The notes: a model not told the origin generated them from the sequence alone. A DNA stretch of 64,000 bases from Laetiporus sulphureus 93-53 (GCF_001632365.1 NW_024468562.1:66426-130425), one strand, 5' to 3'; shown: positions 1 to 12,853, counted from the first letter of the stretch. Translations and numbers: made by a program.

Positions 1-3000
1 TTTGCAAGCATTTGTCAACGCTAAGAAAACTTGGTTAGCAACGGAATCCATGGTTGATCCACGAAGCAGGCCATACGCACTAGGCCTCTTTCTCCGCTAG
101 TGGCACCGACTGGGGCTGCCGTAACTTCGCAGAGAAGAGTAGAGCCTCACGGACGGTGGTGGATGCAACATGTGTGTCCATCTGCTGACAGTATCCACTG
201 CCGAGGACAAAGCGAGAATTTAGCTTAATACCAAGACAGTGGAATAGCCTCTACTCACGTCTGGGCCTGGAAATTGGGTGGAAGCGCAAGTCCGTTCATG
301 AAGCGCTCCCCAGAAACGATTCCCTCTCCCATGCGCTCCGCGAGAGCATTGAGCAGCGTTGTCTATAGGAATAGCTCAACCCTTTGAAATCTTATTCAAA
401 CAATAGAGTTGAGTCTCACCTTCCCGGCGCCCGACTCGCCCATCAGGGCCGTTAACTTTCCGGGAGCAACATATCCGGAGACATCGTCGAGAAGCTGCCG
501 GTAAAGTCCTCCGGAGACTGGCACGGAATAGCAGAGGTGCTGCCATGAGAAGACGTTGCCCTTTATGGGGTTGAGTTCTGTATAGGCCCGTGTCTTCTCG
601 GAGGCGTTTCCCACGTCTGAAGGAGGGATGAGAACGTCCTCCGATCTGACCTTCTCGATGTCATTCCCAGCCGCAGAGCGAGATGTGTCTTCGACCGTTG
701 CGCCATACTTGTAGAGCACAGAGGATGTCTCCCCAACGGAACCTGTGTTCAGCTCGGTAAATAGGACGAGGCTGCCAATAAAGGCGAGGCAAAATGCGCA
801 GAGTATGCCGAAGTTCTGTGGAAAACGTGTGAGAGTGTGTCGATCGGCGATCTGTAGGCGAGGCGACTCACAGGCCACAGATGACTGTAGGCGAATCCGT
901 ACGAATCCCTCACGTAAGCCATGCCGGAAACAGTGGCCTCACCCGGAGAGGACCCCACGATCGCACAACCTTGGTTCGACAAAGAAACACTTTCGTAACC
1001 TGGGCCAGATGGGATCAGGGTGTCGCAACTCGCATTCAGCGTGGAGAACTCGTTGACCACCAATGCTTCGAACCCGTATTTGAGCGGCTAGACAACTATC
1101 AGCACTGGAATTAAGGAAAATACGACGCTTAACCCGACGTACATTGATATAGGTGATCCAAGATAGCGCACGGATCATGGATGGCACAGGTATGGGATAG
1201 CCCGTGTAGAGGACCAGAAAAAGCATGGCCACGCCTGCAGCTGCAGTCGCCGCAGCCGGATCCGTGAACGCAGCAGTGATAGCGCGGAAGAATGCCTTCA
1301 GCGTGATTGTCATGACGCATACAAAGAGCATGAAAATGCTAGTAATGACCGGATCGATAGACAATTCATTGTGGACGTATCAAAACTCCACTCACAAGAA
1401 CTGCTGTGCCGAGTCCTGTAAGCCCGCCAAGAAATAGAGAATGACAGAAAAGACCATCATCGTCATCAGCGTGATTGGGACGTCAACGAGTGTGAGGGCG
1501 AGGGCTTCGACAAAAGGGTGGTACATAGCCGCCTTGTATTGCCTCAGGATAATCGGCCGCTGTGCAAAGAGCGCTGGGATCTCAGCCATCGTAGACAGTC
1601 CGGACCATACGTAGGCGCTGCACAGAGGCTTGAATGTCGGTGAGCAGAATGCACCTGGCATTGCACTCACAAGAATATTACACTGGCGCGCGAGAAGAAT
1701 GTACCAGTATTCGGCTTGAGGCGCAGGTAGATCGTTCCGACAATCATTGCGAGGATGATGAACGAACTGCGTATTCAATTGACATTCAGCACAAGCGCAC
1801 AAATTGCAGAACGGATACCCACGCTAGCTCAATGATCAAAGCAGTCATAGCTCCTCGAAGAATCTGCACCCTCCGCGTCATGAGCGCGCGAACCTGCATC
1901 GGTATCGAGAGCAAGTAAGGGCCACCTGCACCCGTACGCTCTCCACGCTCAGTCCGCACACTCTCCATGTATGCCTGTGCGCGCTCGGGGTTCCCGACAT
2001 ACAGTCTGCGATACTTGTCCATGTCTTCCCTGTTCAGCTGCGAAGTCTCGGATGCCCTGAAATAGTCGGAAAACTCCCGCGCTGTTCGTGGCACGAGCGA
2101 AGAGCAGTCAGGGCGAATAATGCGGCCGTTCGGATCGGTGACTGCCCCATTTCGGAATGAGCAACTATATGAGCACGGCGGCCACCACACATACCGGCTA
2201 CGAGGAAGTCAGCAGTCGTCTGCCTATTCGCGGGAGCATATCCCATATCGATGAAGTACTGCCGCGCGCGATTGGCGGGACCAAAATAAGCCATCTTGCC
2301 TTCGTATATCACACAGACCTTGTCAAACAGCTCGTAGAGCGGCTCGCCGACCTGGTAAATAGAAACAATGGTAGAAACCTGCGTGGCATCGGTGACAGTG
2401 CGGAGTGCGCGCACGAACTCCAGCGCAGTCGAAGAGCTGCGCATCGTGAGTTCCCTCGTTCGTATTGGAAGAAGAACACTCACTCAAGGCCACGCGTGGA
2501 GCTGTTCGAGGGATATGTATTTGTAAGTGGCCGAAAATGAAGGCTTGGCAGGGTTCAGGGAAATCAACGTACTTGTCCCAACACGTCAGGAGACTCCGCG
2601 TTGCGAGCGTTTCGCTGATCGAAACCCGCTTCTTCTCGCCACCGGAAACTCCTCGGATGGAGGCGTCGCCCACGAGTGTGTCTCGCACGTGTCGGAGGCC
2701 GAAGACAGACTTGAGGACGTCAGTCATCACCTTGACATGCTTTTCGCGAGTCATCGAGTCGAGCCGTGCGTGAGGCGTGCGTGTGAGCGACGCGAATGCG
2801 AGGGTCTGCTCGACTGTCAGAGTGGGGAAATGCAGGTCCTCTTCCGGGCAGTATTGCACGTCCCCGCGACAGTGCCTGTCGATGTCCTCTGGAAAGAGCG
2901 AGTCGTAGTGAACGTCACCGAGGACGGCATGATAGTCTGAGCGCTGATTTGCGAGAGTGCGTAGCAGTGTGCTGCATCCCGCACCAGGGCGCCCGAGAAC

Positions 3001-3680
3001 GACTACGAATAGTTTAGCGATGCTGACGCACGGCTACGACAGTTGCGCAATGCACTCACGTAGCATCTCGCCTGGCGCCACAACACCCTCGAAGCCGCTC
3101 AGAATTTCCCGAGTAGCAGGACGTCGAATGTTTTGGATGGCTCCGAGCCAACTGAGCGGATTCAGAGTCGACCCTAATGTAGGTTGTCGTGCTGCCGAAG
3201 AACCAAGCCCAATAACACGAAGATTGTCAAACAGTACACCAAGCTCCCTGCGCTTGATGTCCACGCGATCCATCCTGGCCGAGGAGAGGTGAGTACTCGA
3301 GGGATAGAGGTGAGAAGTGCGGGGGCGACGTACTTGCTCACCACGTCACGCAGGCTGGTCTCGAAGTCGAAGCCGTCGTCTCCCGGGGCAAGCGTCGACT
3401 CGCACGCCGTCGCATAGGTAGCATCCATGCGGCTACGATGACTATGAGGACCAGCGACGTGCTCTGATGCGATGAATTCGGGCGATGGAAGCAACTCAGT
3501 TGCATCAACGTCAGCGTCCTGCCTTCGCAGGATCGAACGAAGCGCCATTAGAAGGGGAATAGAGTGAGGGTGAGTCGCAACTGGGAGATTATGATCCTCC
3601 GTCCGCCAGGGAGTGTTTGAATCTACCGCCAGCGCCCTCTGAGGCCGCGCATGGCTGTGCACGTCGCGCGGTGCAGTCAT
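1..3680 (-). CDS. PDR-type (ABCG) full-size ABC transporter, 3' end beyond window
   Basis: Plasma-membrane ATP-driven efflux pump of the pleiotropic drug resistance class. Exons on the minus strand: 3680-3334, 3274-3060, 3002-2573, 2501-2484, 2436-2195, 2141-1823, 1766-1671, 1617-1396, 1338-1143, 1087-872, 815-420, 362-259, 197-81 and 20 to beyond base 1; all phases agree. Order seen: N-terminal extension, NBD1 with the fungal degenerate Walker [10 protein letters not shown], signature VSGGEKKR, Walker B LLTCWD and D-loop STRGLD, first membrane block (about 1830-880, including the hydrophobic run near [13 protein letters not shown]), then NBD2 with canonical Walker A GESGAGKTT. An 18-nt exon (2501-2484) supplies the NBD1 D-loop. 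NBD2 signature and second membrane block lie left of the window, so the truncation is only the edge. The start at 3680 is the first in-frame ATG. Substrate cannot be read from sequence. Family assignment is certain, exon ends good. Confidence 0.93.
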
Positions 3681-4009
3681 ATCAGAGGTGCTAAGCGTGA
3701 TGCGTGATGGATGGCTGATACGACTACGCGAGGTTGCTATGTAGGCAGGGCGGGTGTGTATTTCACGACGGCGGAGAGGAAAGAGGGAAGGCCATAATTA
3801 TCCGCCTGGGCACGACGCAAGAAGAGTGGGCCGGGACGCTTGGGAATATTTGGGCGTGCGTCTGCCAACATGGAACGGAATTCTGGCGAGATTGCTGTTG
3901 GGCGATGCCTCTCGGGGAACGTGTCAACATGCGGTGCTATACTTAGCAACTTCCGGCCTTGTTCGGTATCCACACGGCTCCACGTGACGGGCAATCAATG
4001 CCTCGGTCA

Positions 4010-4215
4010 GATCGCTTAGCGCCTTGGCGCGGGGTTTCCCATGATGTTCGGAAGGAATAATTCGACTCACGACTTTGATCTTTTTTTTTGGCTCACTACA
4101 TCGCGCGTCTCCAAAAGATCCGGAGGCTATGCGTTACGCGAAGTTGTTCCCAGACCGACGCCCAGACAGTCAGCGGAGCTAATCATATAGCACACAGCTC
4201 AATGAGCAACGTACG
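4010..4215 (+). repeat. diverged direct repeat, copy A
   Basis: Shares ordered blocks with 4258-4585: ggaag-aa near the start, an actcacgac block, a T-rich stretch followed by ggctc, cactacatcgcg, gaggcta-gcg, agaccgac-gcca-gca, and gcagctaatca/ggagctaatca. Identity is patchy, so the duplication looks old. No coding sense recognised. Confidence 0.6.
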
Positions 4216-4257
4216 CGGCGCAAATTAAGTAGACGCAAACTCTCGTTCCTGTGGCAC

Positions 4258-4585
4258 CGGGGTCTTCGTTAAGCGCCATACTGCTCGGAAGAAACAACTC
4301 ACGACTCACAACTTTCACTTTCACTTTTCTGGCTCGGCACCTGCAGTTTTGATTGTGCAAAAATTCATTATGCAGTGCGATATAGCACAGTACAGCTGCT
4401 GATAGCAATGATACCACAACCTTAAGTTGAAGACATCACTACATCGCGGACCACATGTTCGTTTCCGAACGATCACGAGGCTACGCGGTATGCAAAGTCG
4501 TTTAGCAGACCGACAGCCAGGCATGTCAGTGCAGCTAATCACGCAGCATGTAGCTCAGGGAGCTCCGTATGCAGCGCAGGCGAGG
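4258..4585 (+). repeat. diverged direct repeat, copy B, with an inner insertion
   Basis: Same block order as 4010-4215, but about 100 bases (roughly 4339-4437) separate the T-rich/ggctc block from the cactacatcgcg block. Either copy B gained an insert or copy A lost one. Confidence 0.55.
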
Positions 4586-6761
4586 CAGAACTTTCCCATG
4601 CGGCTAACAGGTACCTCCCAGTGACGGCGTGCGACCCTCTCCTGAGGCAGTCATATCACTCAGAATGCAGCACGAGACGCCCAAGGTTCTTCACTTACTA
4701 ATAAGTTTGGCGTGGTCTCGGAATGAACGCTTTGTTGAATGTTATTGGACGGCCTCCATTTCTGCCTAGACCTGTTGACCGTCCAGGCTTAGGATGTTTA
4801 GTCTGGAGTTCTGGCAAGCTATCGTTCAACACGGATGAGTTGAATCGCCGTACTTATCTGTCAGAAACCCATTGCAAATTGTACGACTTACATAAGTTTC
4901 CTGATGGATCGTTCTAGATACCGGGACTCGCTTACCGCGAAAACGGCCTGCGCATAGTAGCCGCGTTAGTCTGTTTCTTGGGGTGGACATATGCGCCTCA
5001 ATCAGCTTGCAGGTGCTTACGAAGTCGGAATTGGAGTACTTACTTTGTCTCCTTATTTATCGCCCGCGAGGTTTAAAACGTACGATAGACAGGATTAACG
5101 AGTTTTCGAGAAAACAAATGTGAAAGTCGGCAACATGTGACATCAAACACCCGATTCCGGAAGCGCGTTGAGTATAGTTTCAGAAGGCGGACTGCAAGGC
5201 GGCAGCTAGGCGTCCTTGATGGCGGTAAGTACCGTAGAAGAAAGGTACAGTGATTGCTTCAAGGGGAAAAGGGAGAAGGGATCCCTACAGAATAAAAGAA
5301 GTAGTCGATGGTCAGCATAATTCGCGCATATAGCCGTTGTAATAACGCTTCTAGACATCGGGATTCAATGCGTTTGCATGACACAACACCGTACTTCACG
5401 CACATATAACTCAATGCAGCACGGGGACGTTCCACGTCGTTTATGCGAGGTCATGAGACCATGACTAGTACCTATGTGATAATGAAAGAGACGCACCGAA
5501 ATCGAAGGCGTCTAGCGTCAACATGAAACGGCATAGCATATCCGACATTAGCGAGAGATACTAGGCGGAGAGAAAGCGATCTCGTACGATAGGCGCGTTG
5601 CAACCGAATGAGACCATCAGCGATAGGGCTCAGATAGAGTAATGCTAGGCAGGCGCAGTCAGTCTTCGGAATGCATTTCGATTGAGGTGATACACACCAC
5701 TTCTTCAGCTTCAAGCTTCAAGTTCTCGATGGAAAACCGTACGACGGGAGACTCGTGGAGCAATATATAGGAACAATCGCTAGCTTTGAGCTGCAAGAAC
5801 TGTTGAAATGAACCACATCGCGCATTTGTCACGTGTAATTGTCCGGTTTGAACCGTCAGATATGGCTCAGGGGACGCGATCACCTTGTGTCATGTCTTTT
5901 TGAAGCAACTGACTTACTATATCGGGCAGTGCGTTGCTATATCGGGCGCCTCTGCCGCTCGATTGTCACTTGGCCCTCTTTCACTGCGGCTTTCGCTGTG
6001 TATGACGTTCATAACGTCCATGTTTTGTTGATAACCGTGCTTCTATATTATTTTGCAGGCATATATATATATAACGTGCCTTAAGTCAACTACCTTCACA
6101 ACGGAGCCCTTAATTAAAGCGCTTCGCGCATCTTGACTTCGGGCGCTAACGTTCCAAGGTTAATTTCGCCCTCTTATGGTTTCCAGCAGCTGCCACTGCA
6201 CCTATATATGAGGCCGACCCACTACCAAAGTATTTTTTGCACCCGGCTCCAGTTGATCATCCATGGTTCCCTCTTCTTTAGTGGCAAATCGGCTAGGCAC
6301 GATTGTGACACGTAACATACGCCCTTCCGTTACCGTGACATGTCGAGACTTCAAAGCTTCAAAGCTTCAACAGCTATAACTTACGATGGTTTGCGGGAGA
6401 GCACCCTACTGTAAAAGCAATCGCACTGGTGTGATGAATTGCCACAGGCAAACAGAGACGGACGCGAGTGGCTCAAGGTTGACGCATCTCATTATCAAAG
6501 TAAGCAAATTTATTCAATTTCCCCTTCACATCCTCTTCGCACTGAGTGTAAACATATACGAGCTGACAGAAAACGCGCCAGATTCTGATAAACATCATCG
6601 GTCTTTGCGATGATTCTGCGCTGCTTCAAGAGACCGGCATGGTGCCGCCTATGGCCGCGACGGGATAACGCGATATGTCACGATCACGGGACCGGGGTTG
6701 TCACAAAACGTTCTCAAGCTGCGGCGCTTGAACGTCGAGACATTTGGAACAAGACCGCGAC

Positions 6762-9700
6762 ATGTCGTCTTTTTATTCTCCTCCCTCATCGCCAGCATCT
6801 TCGTTTGCGATGGACACAACTCGTGGCACAACACCACCCACAACCCCTCCACTAGACTGCTCAGAAACGGACGGGGTACGCGACGTGATACGCGCGAGTC
6901 AGCCGCGACGCGTTTGCTTAATCTCAGTGGCGCAATGTATGCTGATTCTTGAAATATTAAGAATGCACAAACAATGGAAGAGGGAGGAGAAACAGAAGAA
7001 GAGGTGAGAATGGAGCATGCATAGCTTGCTCGGAGTATGCATGGAGTTTGCGTCTGAAGCACCAGCAGGACACAGCCGCACGTCTACGTATGCTATCAAG
7101 TCTCCTCGAGAAATCGGCCGTGTACGTGTCCATCCTGAAGCAGCAGATGGACAAGGTCAAAGTGAAGCACGGCCGACGTCTCTCGGCGAAGGCCGATGCA
7201 GCGAATCAGGAAGCGACCAACGCGGCAAACGAACGCCCTACCTCAGGAACGGCAAAGAAACGAACACGCGGCGATGCGGCGACCGAGGTGGAGCAGGCCA
7301 CGAAACGCGTGAAGGTCGAAGCCGAGGAGAGCGCGGACGCGAACGTGGCGGCGAAGGACGAGCGGGCGTTCGAGCAGCCCGCCCTGATCACGGGCGCTAC
7401 GCTGAGGGACTATCAGCTTGAAGGCGTCGCGTGGATGGCGGGTCTCTATCAGAGTGGCATCTCGGGTATTCTCGGTACGCTCATTGTTATATGCTGCAAT
7501 GGCCCCCTTCTGATCCGACGTAGCGGACGAGATGGGGCTCGGTAAGGTACGCGTCCATCAGTTAAGGCCACCGGCGGTACATTGAAGTACGGCTGCTCCC
7601 CGTAGACATTGCAGACCATCGCCTTCCATGCATTCCTACGCGAGCGCTCGACAGCGCCGTTTCTCGTAGTCTGCCCGCTTAGCGTTCTCAGCAATTGGGT
7701 AGAAGAATTTAGGCGTTTCGCCCCTACGGTACGTCAAACCACCGCCCACTCCTCTGTGTTGCATATATCAACAGGCTCCACCGCGAACAGATTCCTGTGG
7801 TCATGTACCATGGTAGTCCAGAGGAGCGCGCTGAGCTGAGGCGCACCGCCATGGTATTCTCGGAGGAGGACATGAAGTATCAGAACAAGATGTTCGGCAG
7901 GGCCCAGGCGAGCCCTCCACCCGCTGCCGCTCCGGACCCGAAGGCTGCGAGTACCAAGTCAAGGGCAAGCTCGCGTGGGAGCGCGGGGAGCAAGAAGAAA
8001 AGCCAGAAACAGAGCGTTAAAGCAAGGACGAAGAAGGGTCAAGCCCCGTGGAAGAGTAGCCGGCTGTCTGGCAGACATCAGGAGGTCACCGAGTTCGACT
8101 CTGAGGACGAGGACGAGGAAGACTTGAGCACCGCTCGGAAAACCCGTAGGAGAACACCGCAGGTGAAGGCAGAGCAGGACGAGGAGAATACTCCTTCCGA
8201 GCCGACTGAGCATAAGCTGCCTCCACATCAGCGCACGAACTTCCCGGTGGTAGTTACGACATATGAGATGATTATTAGGGACCGCGCACAGCTCGCGGAG
8301 TACTACTGGGGCTTCATCGTTGTCGATGAGGGCCACAGACTCAAGAATATGGACTGCAAGCTGATGCATGAGATCAAGAAGCTCAATGCTGCGGCAAGGA
8401 TGGTGTTAACGGGCACACCGTTGCATGTGAGTCCATGTCTATGTCCTGATGTACCATTTTGCTAAATTGGCTTATATAGAACAACCTCAGCGAACTATGG
8501 GCTCTCCTGAACTTCGTTCTGCCAGACTTGTTTTCAGATTTGGAAGCATTTGAGGAATGGTGAGACAATATAATATTTGTAGCATATTTCAATCTCACAT
8601 TTTGCCTCGTTAGGTTTAACCTCCCGATGTTGCAGGCCACGCTATCGGCTTCCCGCTCTTCACAACTCATCCACTCCCTTCATGCTCTCCTCCGACCGTT
8701 CCTTTTGCGGCGGCTCAAAGCGGATGTCGAAGCGAACCTCCCGCCAAAAAAGGAGTACGTACTCTATGCCCCGCTGAGTGAGCGCCAGCGCGAAGTGTAC
8801 GATGCCATTGTCAAGGGAGGCCTACGTGCGCTTCTGGTTAAAGAAGCCAGCCAACGCAAGGAGCGCAAAGGCAAGGTGGCTTCGCTCAAGACGCCCGAAA
8901 CTGATGAGGAAGAGGAAGTCCCCCTTTACATTCAGAACAAAAAGAAGAGACATCCGCAGACTCGGCAGAGTAAACGGAGGAATTACGACGTTGACGGAGA
9001 TGACGACGAGTACTTCACGAAGCTTCAATCCGGAGCGCTCGATGGAACCAAGCAGAAAGAACGAGTGCAGAGTGCAGACGAGATTGGGCGAGAGTGGCAG
9101 CGTAAAATTACCCGTATGTCCAATTACTCGCACTAAATTGATTGGTATGACTAACAACTATGAATGCAGTTAAAAAGGTGAACAATATGAAGCTCCAGAA
9201 CACTGTCATGCAGCTGCGCAAAATTTGCTCGCATCCTTTCCTGTTCGACTGGCCGATAGATCCCGATACGCAGCAGCCGGCGCTGAACGAGGAGCTCGTG
9301 AGCACCAGTGGCAAGATGATGATCCTTGAGCGCCTGCTTGAAGAATTATTCAGGCGGAAGCACAAGGTGTTGCTATTTAGTCAGTTCACAACGATGTTGG
9401 ACATTATTGAGGTTCGTGCCGTTTTCGTTACAGTTGTAGTCACATATATTCAACTCTGTTTGATGCAGGATTGGGCCATCGAGTTCAAGGGCTGGAATAT
9501 CTGTCGAATTGATGGGTCCACGTCAATGGTCGAGCGCCGTGACGAAGTTAGCAGATTCCAGAATGGCGGCGATGCACCGGACGCCCCGCAATTGTTCTTG
9601 TTGAGTACGCGTGCAGGAGGACTCGGCCTGAATCTCGTCGCAGCGGACACGGTCATTTTCTATGATCAGGATTGGGTAGGTGGCGTACTGCACAAGGGCG

Positions 9701-10308
9701 TTACCATTAGCTCATCCTTTGTGACAGAATCCCCAGATGGATTTACAAGCCCAAGACCGTGCACATCGTATAGGGCAGACCAAGCCTGTCCTCATCTTCC
9801 GTCTTGTCAGCGCGCATACAATCGAGACGAAGATAATGCAGCGCGCCACTGAGAAGCGCAAGCTGGAGGCATTGGTCATTGCAAAAGGTGCGATCTCCGG
9901 ATCACCAGTCATTCCGCCCAAACACTGACTTGAATGCTCGCAGGTCAGTTCAAGACGCCATCCCTGGCAGCCAGCCGGAGTAGACCTGAGAGGATAGCGG
10001 AGATGGCTGCTGCGCTGCTGGAGCTCGAGGGCGAGCAGATCCGCGTTGTACCCGACAACGCGGCGGGCAAGGCGAGCGTCATCAGCGATCGGGAACTAGA
10101 CATGCTACTTGATCGCAGTCCGGAGGTTTTCTCGGGCCGTGGCAAAGGCTGGACGTCCGCAGAGAAGGTGGATGCTGATGGTGCGAAGGCCGGAACTGCT
10201 GAGAAGGCGGCGTTCGCTGTGTACGAGGCTCCTGTTGATGAGACTGGTGATGTCCTCGCTGGTATGCTCGATGGCCGGGAGGAGGAAGAGGAGGAAGGAG
10301 AGGAGTGA
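6762..10308 (+). CDS. IRC5: LSH/HELLS/Irc5-type SNF2 chromatin-remodelling ATPase
   Basis: Nuclear DNA translocase of the SNF2 superfamily; LSH/DDM1/Irc5 members remodel nucleosomes and support DNA methylation or recombination/cohesin functions. Exons: 6762-7003, 7047-7474, 7524-7546, 7606-7728, 7791-8426, 8480-8559, 8614-9113, 9170-9411, 9469-9675, 9728-9887, 9944-10308; 1001 aa, phases agree. Motif I DEMGLGK (about residue 225-231) sits in a 23-nt exon. Motif II is DEGHRLKN (about 450), the DEGH form typical of LSH rather than ISWI/SNF2 DEAH. Helicase C ends with [15 protein letters not shown] (about 834-848), then the LSH-like tail [15 protein letters not shown] low-complexity charged insertion of about 120 residues lies between motifs Ia and II (7855-8240). 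The 5' part is the weak point: an additional intron within 6875-6961 is possible. Family assignment is strong; the exact yeast ortholog name is an inference. Confidence 0.92.
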
Positions 10309-10702
10309 TTGCATTTATCACATTCGTCTTGTTTCAATTGACAACCGGACGTTTCATAGAATTGTGTAGCGCGCAGCAGCTATCTACACGTGGACATGCC
10401 AGGAGGTCGTGTTTACCGCCTGAGTGATATGCGGAAGTTGTTAACGCAGAGATGTGACAAGATGTTAACGTTTTAACCTTGAATAGACGGTGCTTATCAG
10501 CAGAGTGAAGTGATGTCATACCACTATGTATTGTTTTAGGTTTGTAACTTAAGGTTTGCGCGCTTAGAGCCGCCCGGTCGCTGTCTTCCACATATATACC
10601 TCTTCCACCAGCTGCCAGTGTACACGCCTGTGTCCTTGTACAGTTGTCCTGCCCGTCAAGCTCTCTCTGACAAGGCCGTGCAACTCCGGGATACCTTCCG
10701 CC
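10309..10702. promoter_or_regulatory. intergenic region with TATA-like promoter of the F-box gene
   Basis: 394 bases between the SNF2 stop and the F-box start. A TATA-like catatata at about 10591-10598 lies roughly 105 bases before the ATG at 10703. No other gene seen. Confidence 0.45.
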
Positions 10703-12583
10703 ATGATTCTGAAACCCATCAAGAACGACTCAGATCTGGACGACTCTCCACCACCGTTGGCTTACGAGTCTTATATACTTGCGCTGCCATTGGAACTCAT
10801 CAATGAGATTCTGAAGCTGCTCGATTTCCAAGAGGTTATACGCTGCACCGAAGTGAGCTTAGCTGTCCAGCTCTCACCCGTCTTCAGCTCATAGCTCCGG
10901 GAATAGGTATGCAAGCAACTCAATGGCATCATCCGGAGCTCTCTCGAACTGCAGTACAAGATAGAGCTTGGTGCCGACGGACTCGTCGACGGGCTTCTGG
11001 GGCCCATGTCCACCGCGGAGCGCCTCGAGCTCCTATTCGATCGGCGGCGGCGGTGGCGCTCGCTCGACTGGACAGCGCGGACGTCCGTCTCAATCCCTGG
11101 CCCTTGCCAGGCGTACGAGCTCGTGGCGGGTGTGTTCGCCAAGTCTATGGCAGGCGCACAGGGCCCTGGCTCGCACAACCTCATATCGACGTGGCTCCCG
11201 TCACGCACGCAACCTGCAAAGCGCATCGTTCGGGAGGAGCTTGGCGTGTCCACGCGCGACTTTGCCATTGACCCTTCGCAGGATCTAATCGCTCTGGTTG
11301 ATGCGGATGATAAGTGTGTGTTCACTGCTTAGCTCTCTGGCGGTGGCGCTAAAGGTGGTGTATGCAGCCAGGATAGCAATCCGCGAATCAGGGTGTTCTT
11401 GAGGACGGTGAGCACGAACGAGAAACATCCCCGTGCGGCATCCGCGGAGCTGCATGCGCCGATCCCGTTCGAGCTCGGTAGCTCATTCATCCAGATTGTC
11501 GACGACGTCGTCGGCATGTTCTTCTGGGTGAATGGCCCGGGGCTCATCATTTGGAACTGGCAGACGTCAGAGATTGTTATCGTACGTCCCTCATTATATT
11601 GATCCTTGCCCTCTGTGCTTAAAATGCTCTCGAAGAACTGTGTCGGCTACCAACTACCGCGCGGCACATGGGACTTCTCGTTCGTCTCCAACCGTGCGTT
11701 CATACTCACGGCGGCGATGGGCAGTGGCACAGTGGAGCTATTCGCCTTCGAGGGGCACCCGCCGGCATTCGAGCACGAGCTCCACTCACCGCCGCACATC
11801 GCGACCCTGCAGCTGCCGGAACTCCAGAAGGGACTCGAGTTGCACAATTTCTCGACGCATTCAGGCCCGTTCGTGCATGCACGGACTCCTGGAAAGCCTT
11901 TCGAGACGGCGCGCGATTCGGGTGTGCATCTCATGTCGCTCAGCTACGGCGACCGCGGCCCGCGATTCCACATGATCATGCACAACCGTCTGCTGCTCTC
12001 GTACCTCCCGCGAGAGGGAGGGAGGCCCGAGCCGAAGATCGTGCAATGGAAAACATGGGGCCCGAAGTACTCGCGCTTTCTGGAACATACCATCAGCTTC
12101 CAGTGGCTCCGGTAAGTAGTCAGATGTTTTTGGATCCGCTCTCATTGTCTGATCCGTGAGCCTTGCGGCGATTGTAGATACGTGCATGGCCAGCGAGTGA
12201 TCCTTCCGCCGGTCATGCGCACCTCGCAGAACCCGCAGAGCACCATGTATGTGCTCGATTTTAACGTGCATCCGAAGCGCACGAATGATCCGGTGCCTCT
12301 TCCAAAGCCGGACAGCAGATGCTCCTATAAGGTGTTCACCGAGCCCTCTACTGTTCAGCGCAGGGAGACTTTCAAGGACGATGTGGTGACGTATCTGCCG
12401 TATGCGGTGATGTCCCGGCTGGGGACGTTCCAGTATTCTGGATTCATGATTGATGATGAGCGGATCATTGGGATGAAGGTGTGTTCGTCGCCGCATCGTA
12501 CGTGCAGTAATCTGATTGCCTTGGTTTAGTCGATGGCATTTGCAGAGAGTAATATGAGCGACATCGACGTATACACTTTCTGA
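10703..12583 (+). CDS. F-box protein of a basidiomycete-expanded family
   Basis: Probable substrate receptor of an SCF ubiquitin ligase. Exons 10703-10852, 10907-11313, 11368-11581, 11636-12111, 12178-12478, 12530-12583 give 533 aa with consistent phases. An F-box-like helix block (LPLELINEILKLLDFQEVIRC, about residues 31-51) starts the protein, followed by a large C-terminal region with the recurrent family pattern YKIEL, ERLELLFDRRRRWRSLDW, DFAIDPSQDLIAL, IIWNWQT and YVLDFNVHP, which may be a WD-like propeller, though no clear repeats are visible. Paralog of the broken gene at 20272-22166; the alignment of the two helped fix introns. The short last exon, ending SDIDVYTF, is supported by the similar end of the paralog. 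Substrate unknown. Confidence 0.85.
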
Positions 12584-12853
12584 AATTTGATATTGTAATA
12601 TATTCGCCTTCTCACTACTTTGTCGTGCACTTCTGATTCTGAGGATAAGGTTGTTGCGAGAGGTTCCGTTCCGATGGAGCTGCACGGGGAAATGTATGTG
12701 AGTCGGAACCTTCTGCGTGCGAATATGGGCGTCCGTACGGCATGAAGTCTTTTTCCTGTATGTTCCGTGAAACTGACTCTCGGATCTTCCTCTGTGCGCA
12801 CGGACCAGCGCGGTTACCGCCTGAGCCTAGCATAAATCTCTCTGTAGCTGATT

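Larger units (their letters stand above)
3681..6761. other. gene-poor intergenic region, about 3.1 kb
   Basis: Open frames here are short, lack family motifs and do not join by plausible splicing. It holds the promoter of the ABC gene on the left, a diverged direct duplication (4010-4585), a short A/T-rich tract near 6061-6075 and a small tandem run of cttcaaagc units near 6351-6370. I see no RNA gene. Confidence 0.6.

Noticed and set aside
2195..2483. A damaged ATP-binding cassette in the PDR transporter
   Set aside because: The odd sequence before SSTALEF is the 47-nt intron; the micro-exon at 2501-2484 restores the canonical D-loop.
9945..10337. Ser-rich minus-strand frame
   Set aside because: It is the complement of the Glu-rich C-terminus of the SNF2 ATPase gene, a codon-bias shadow.
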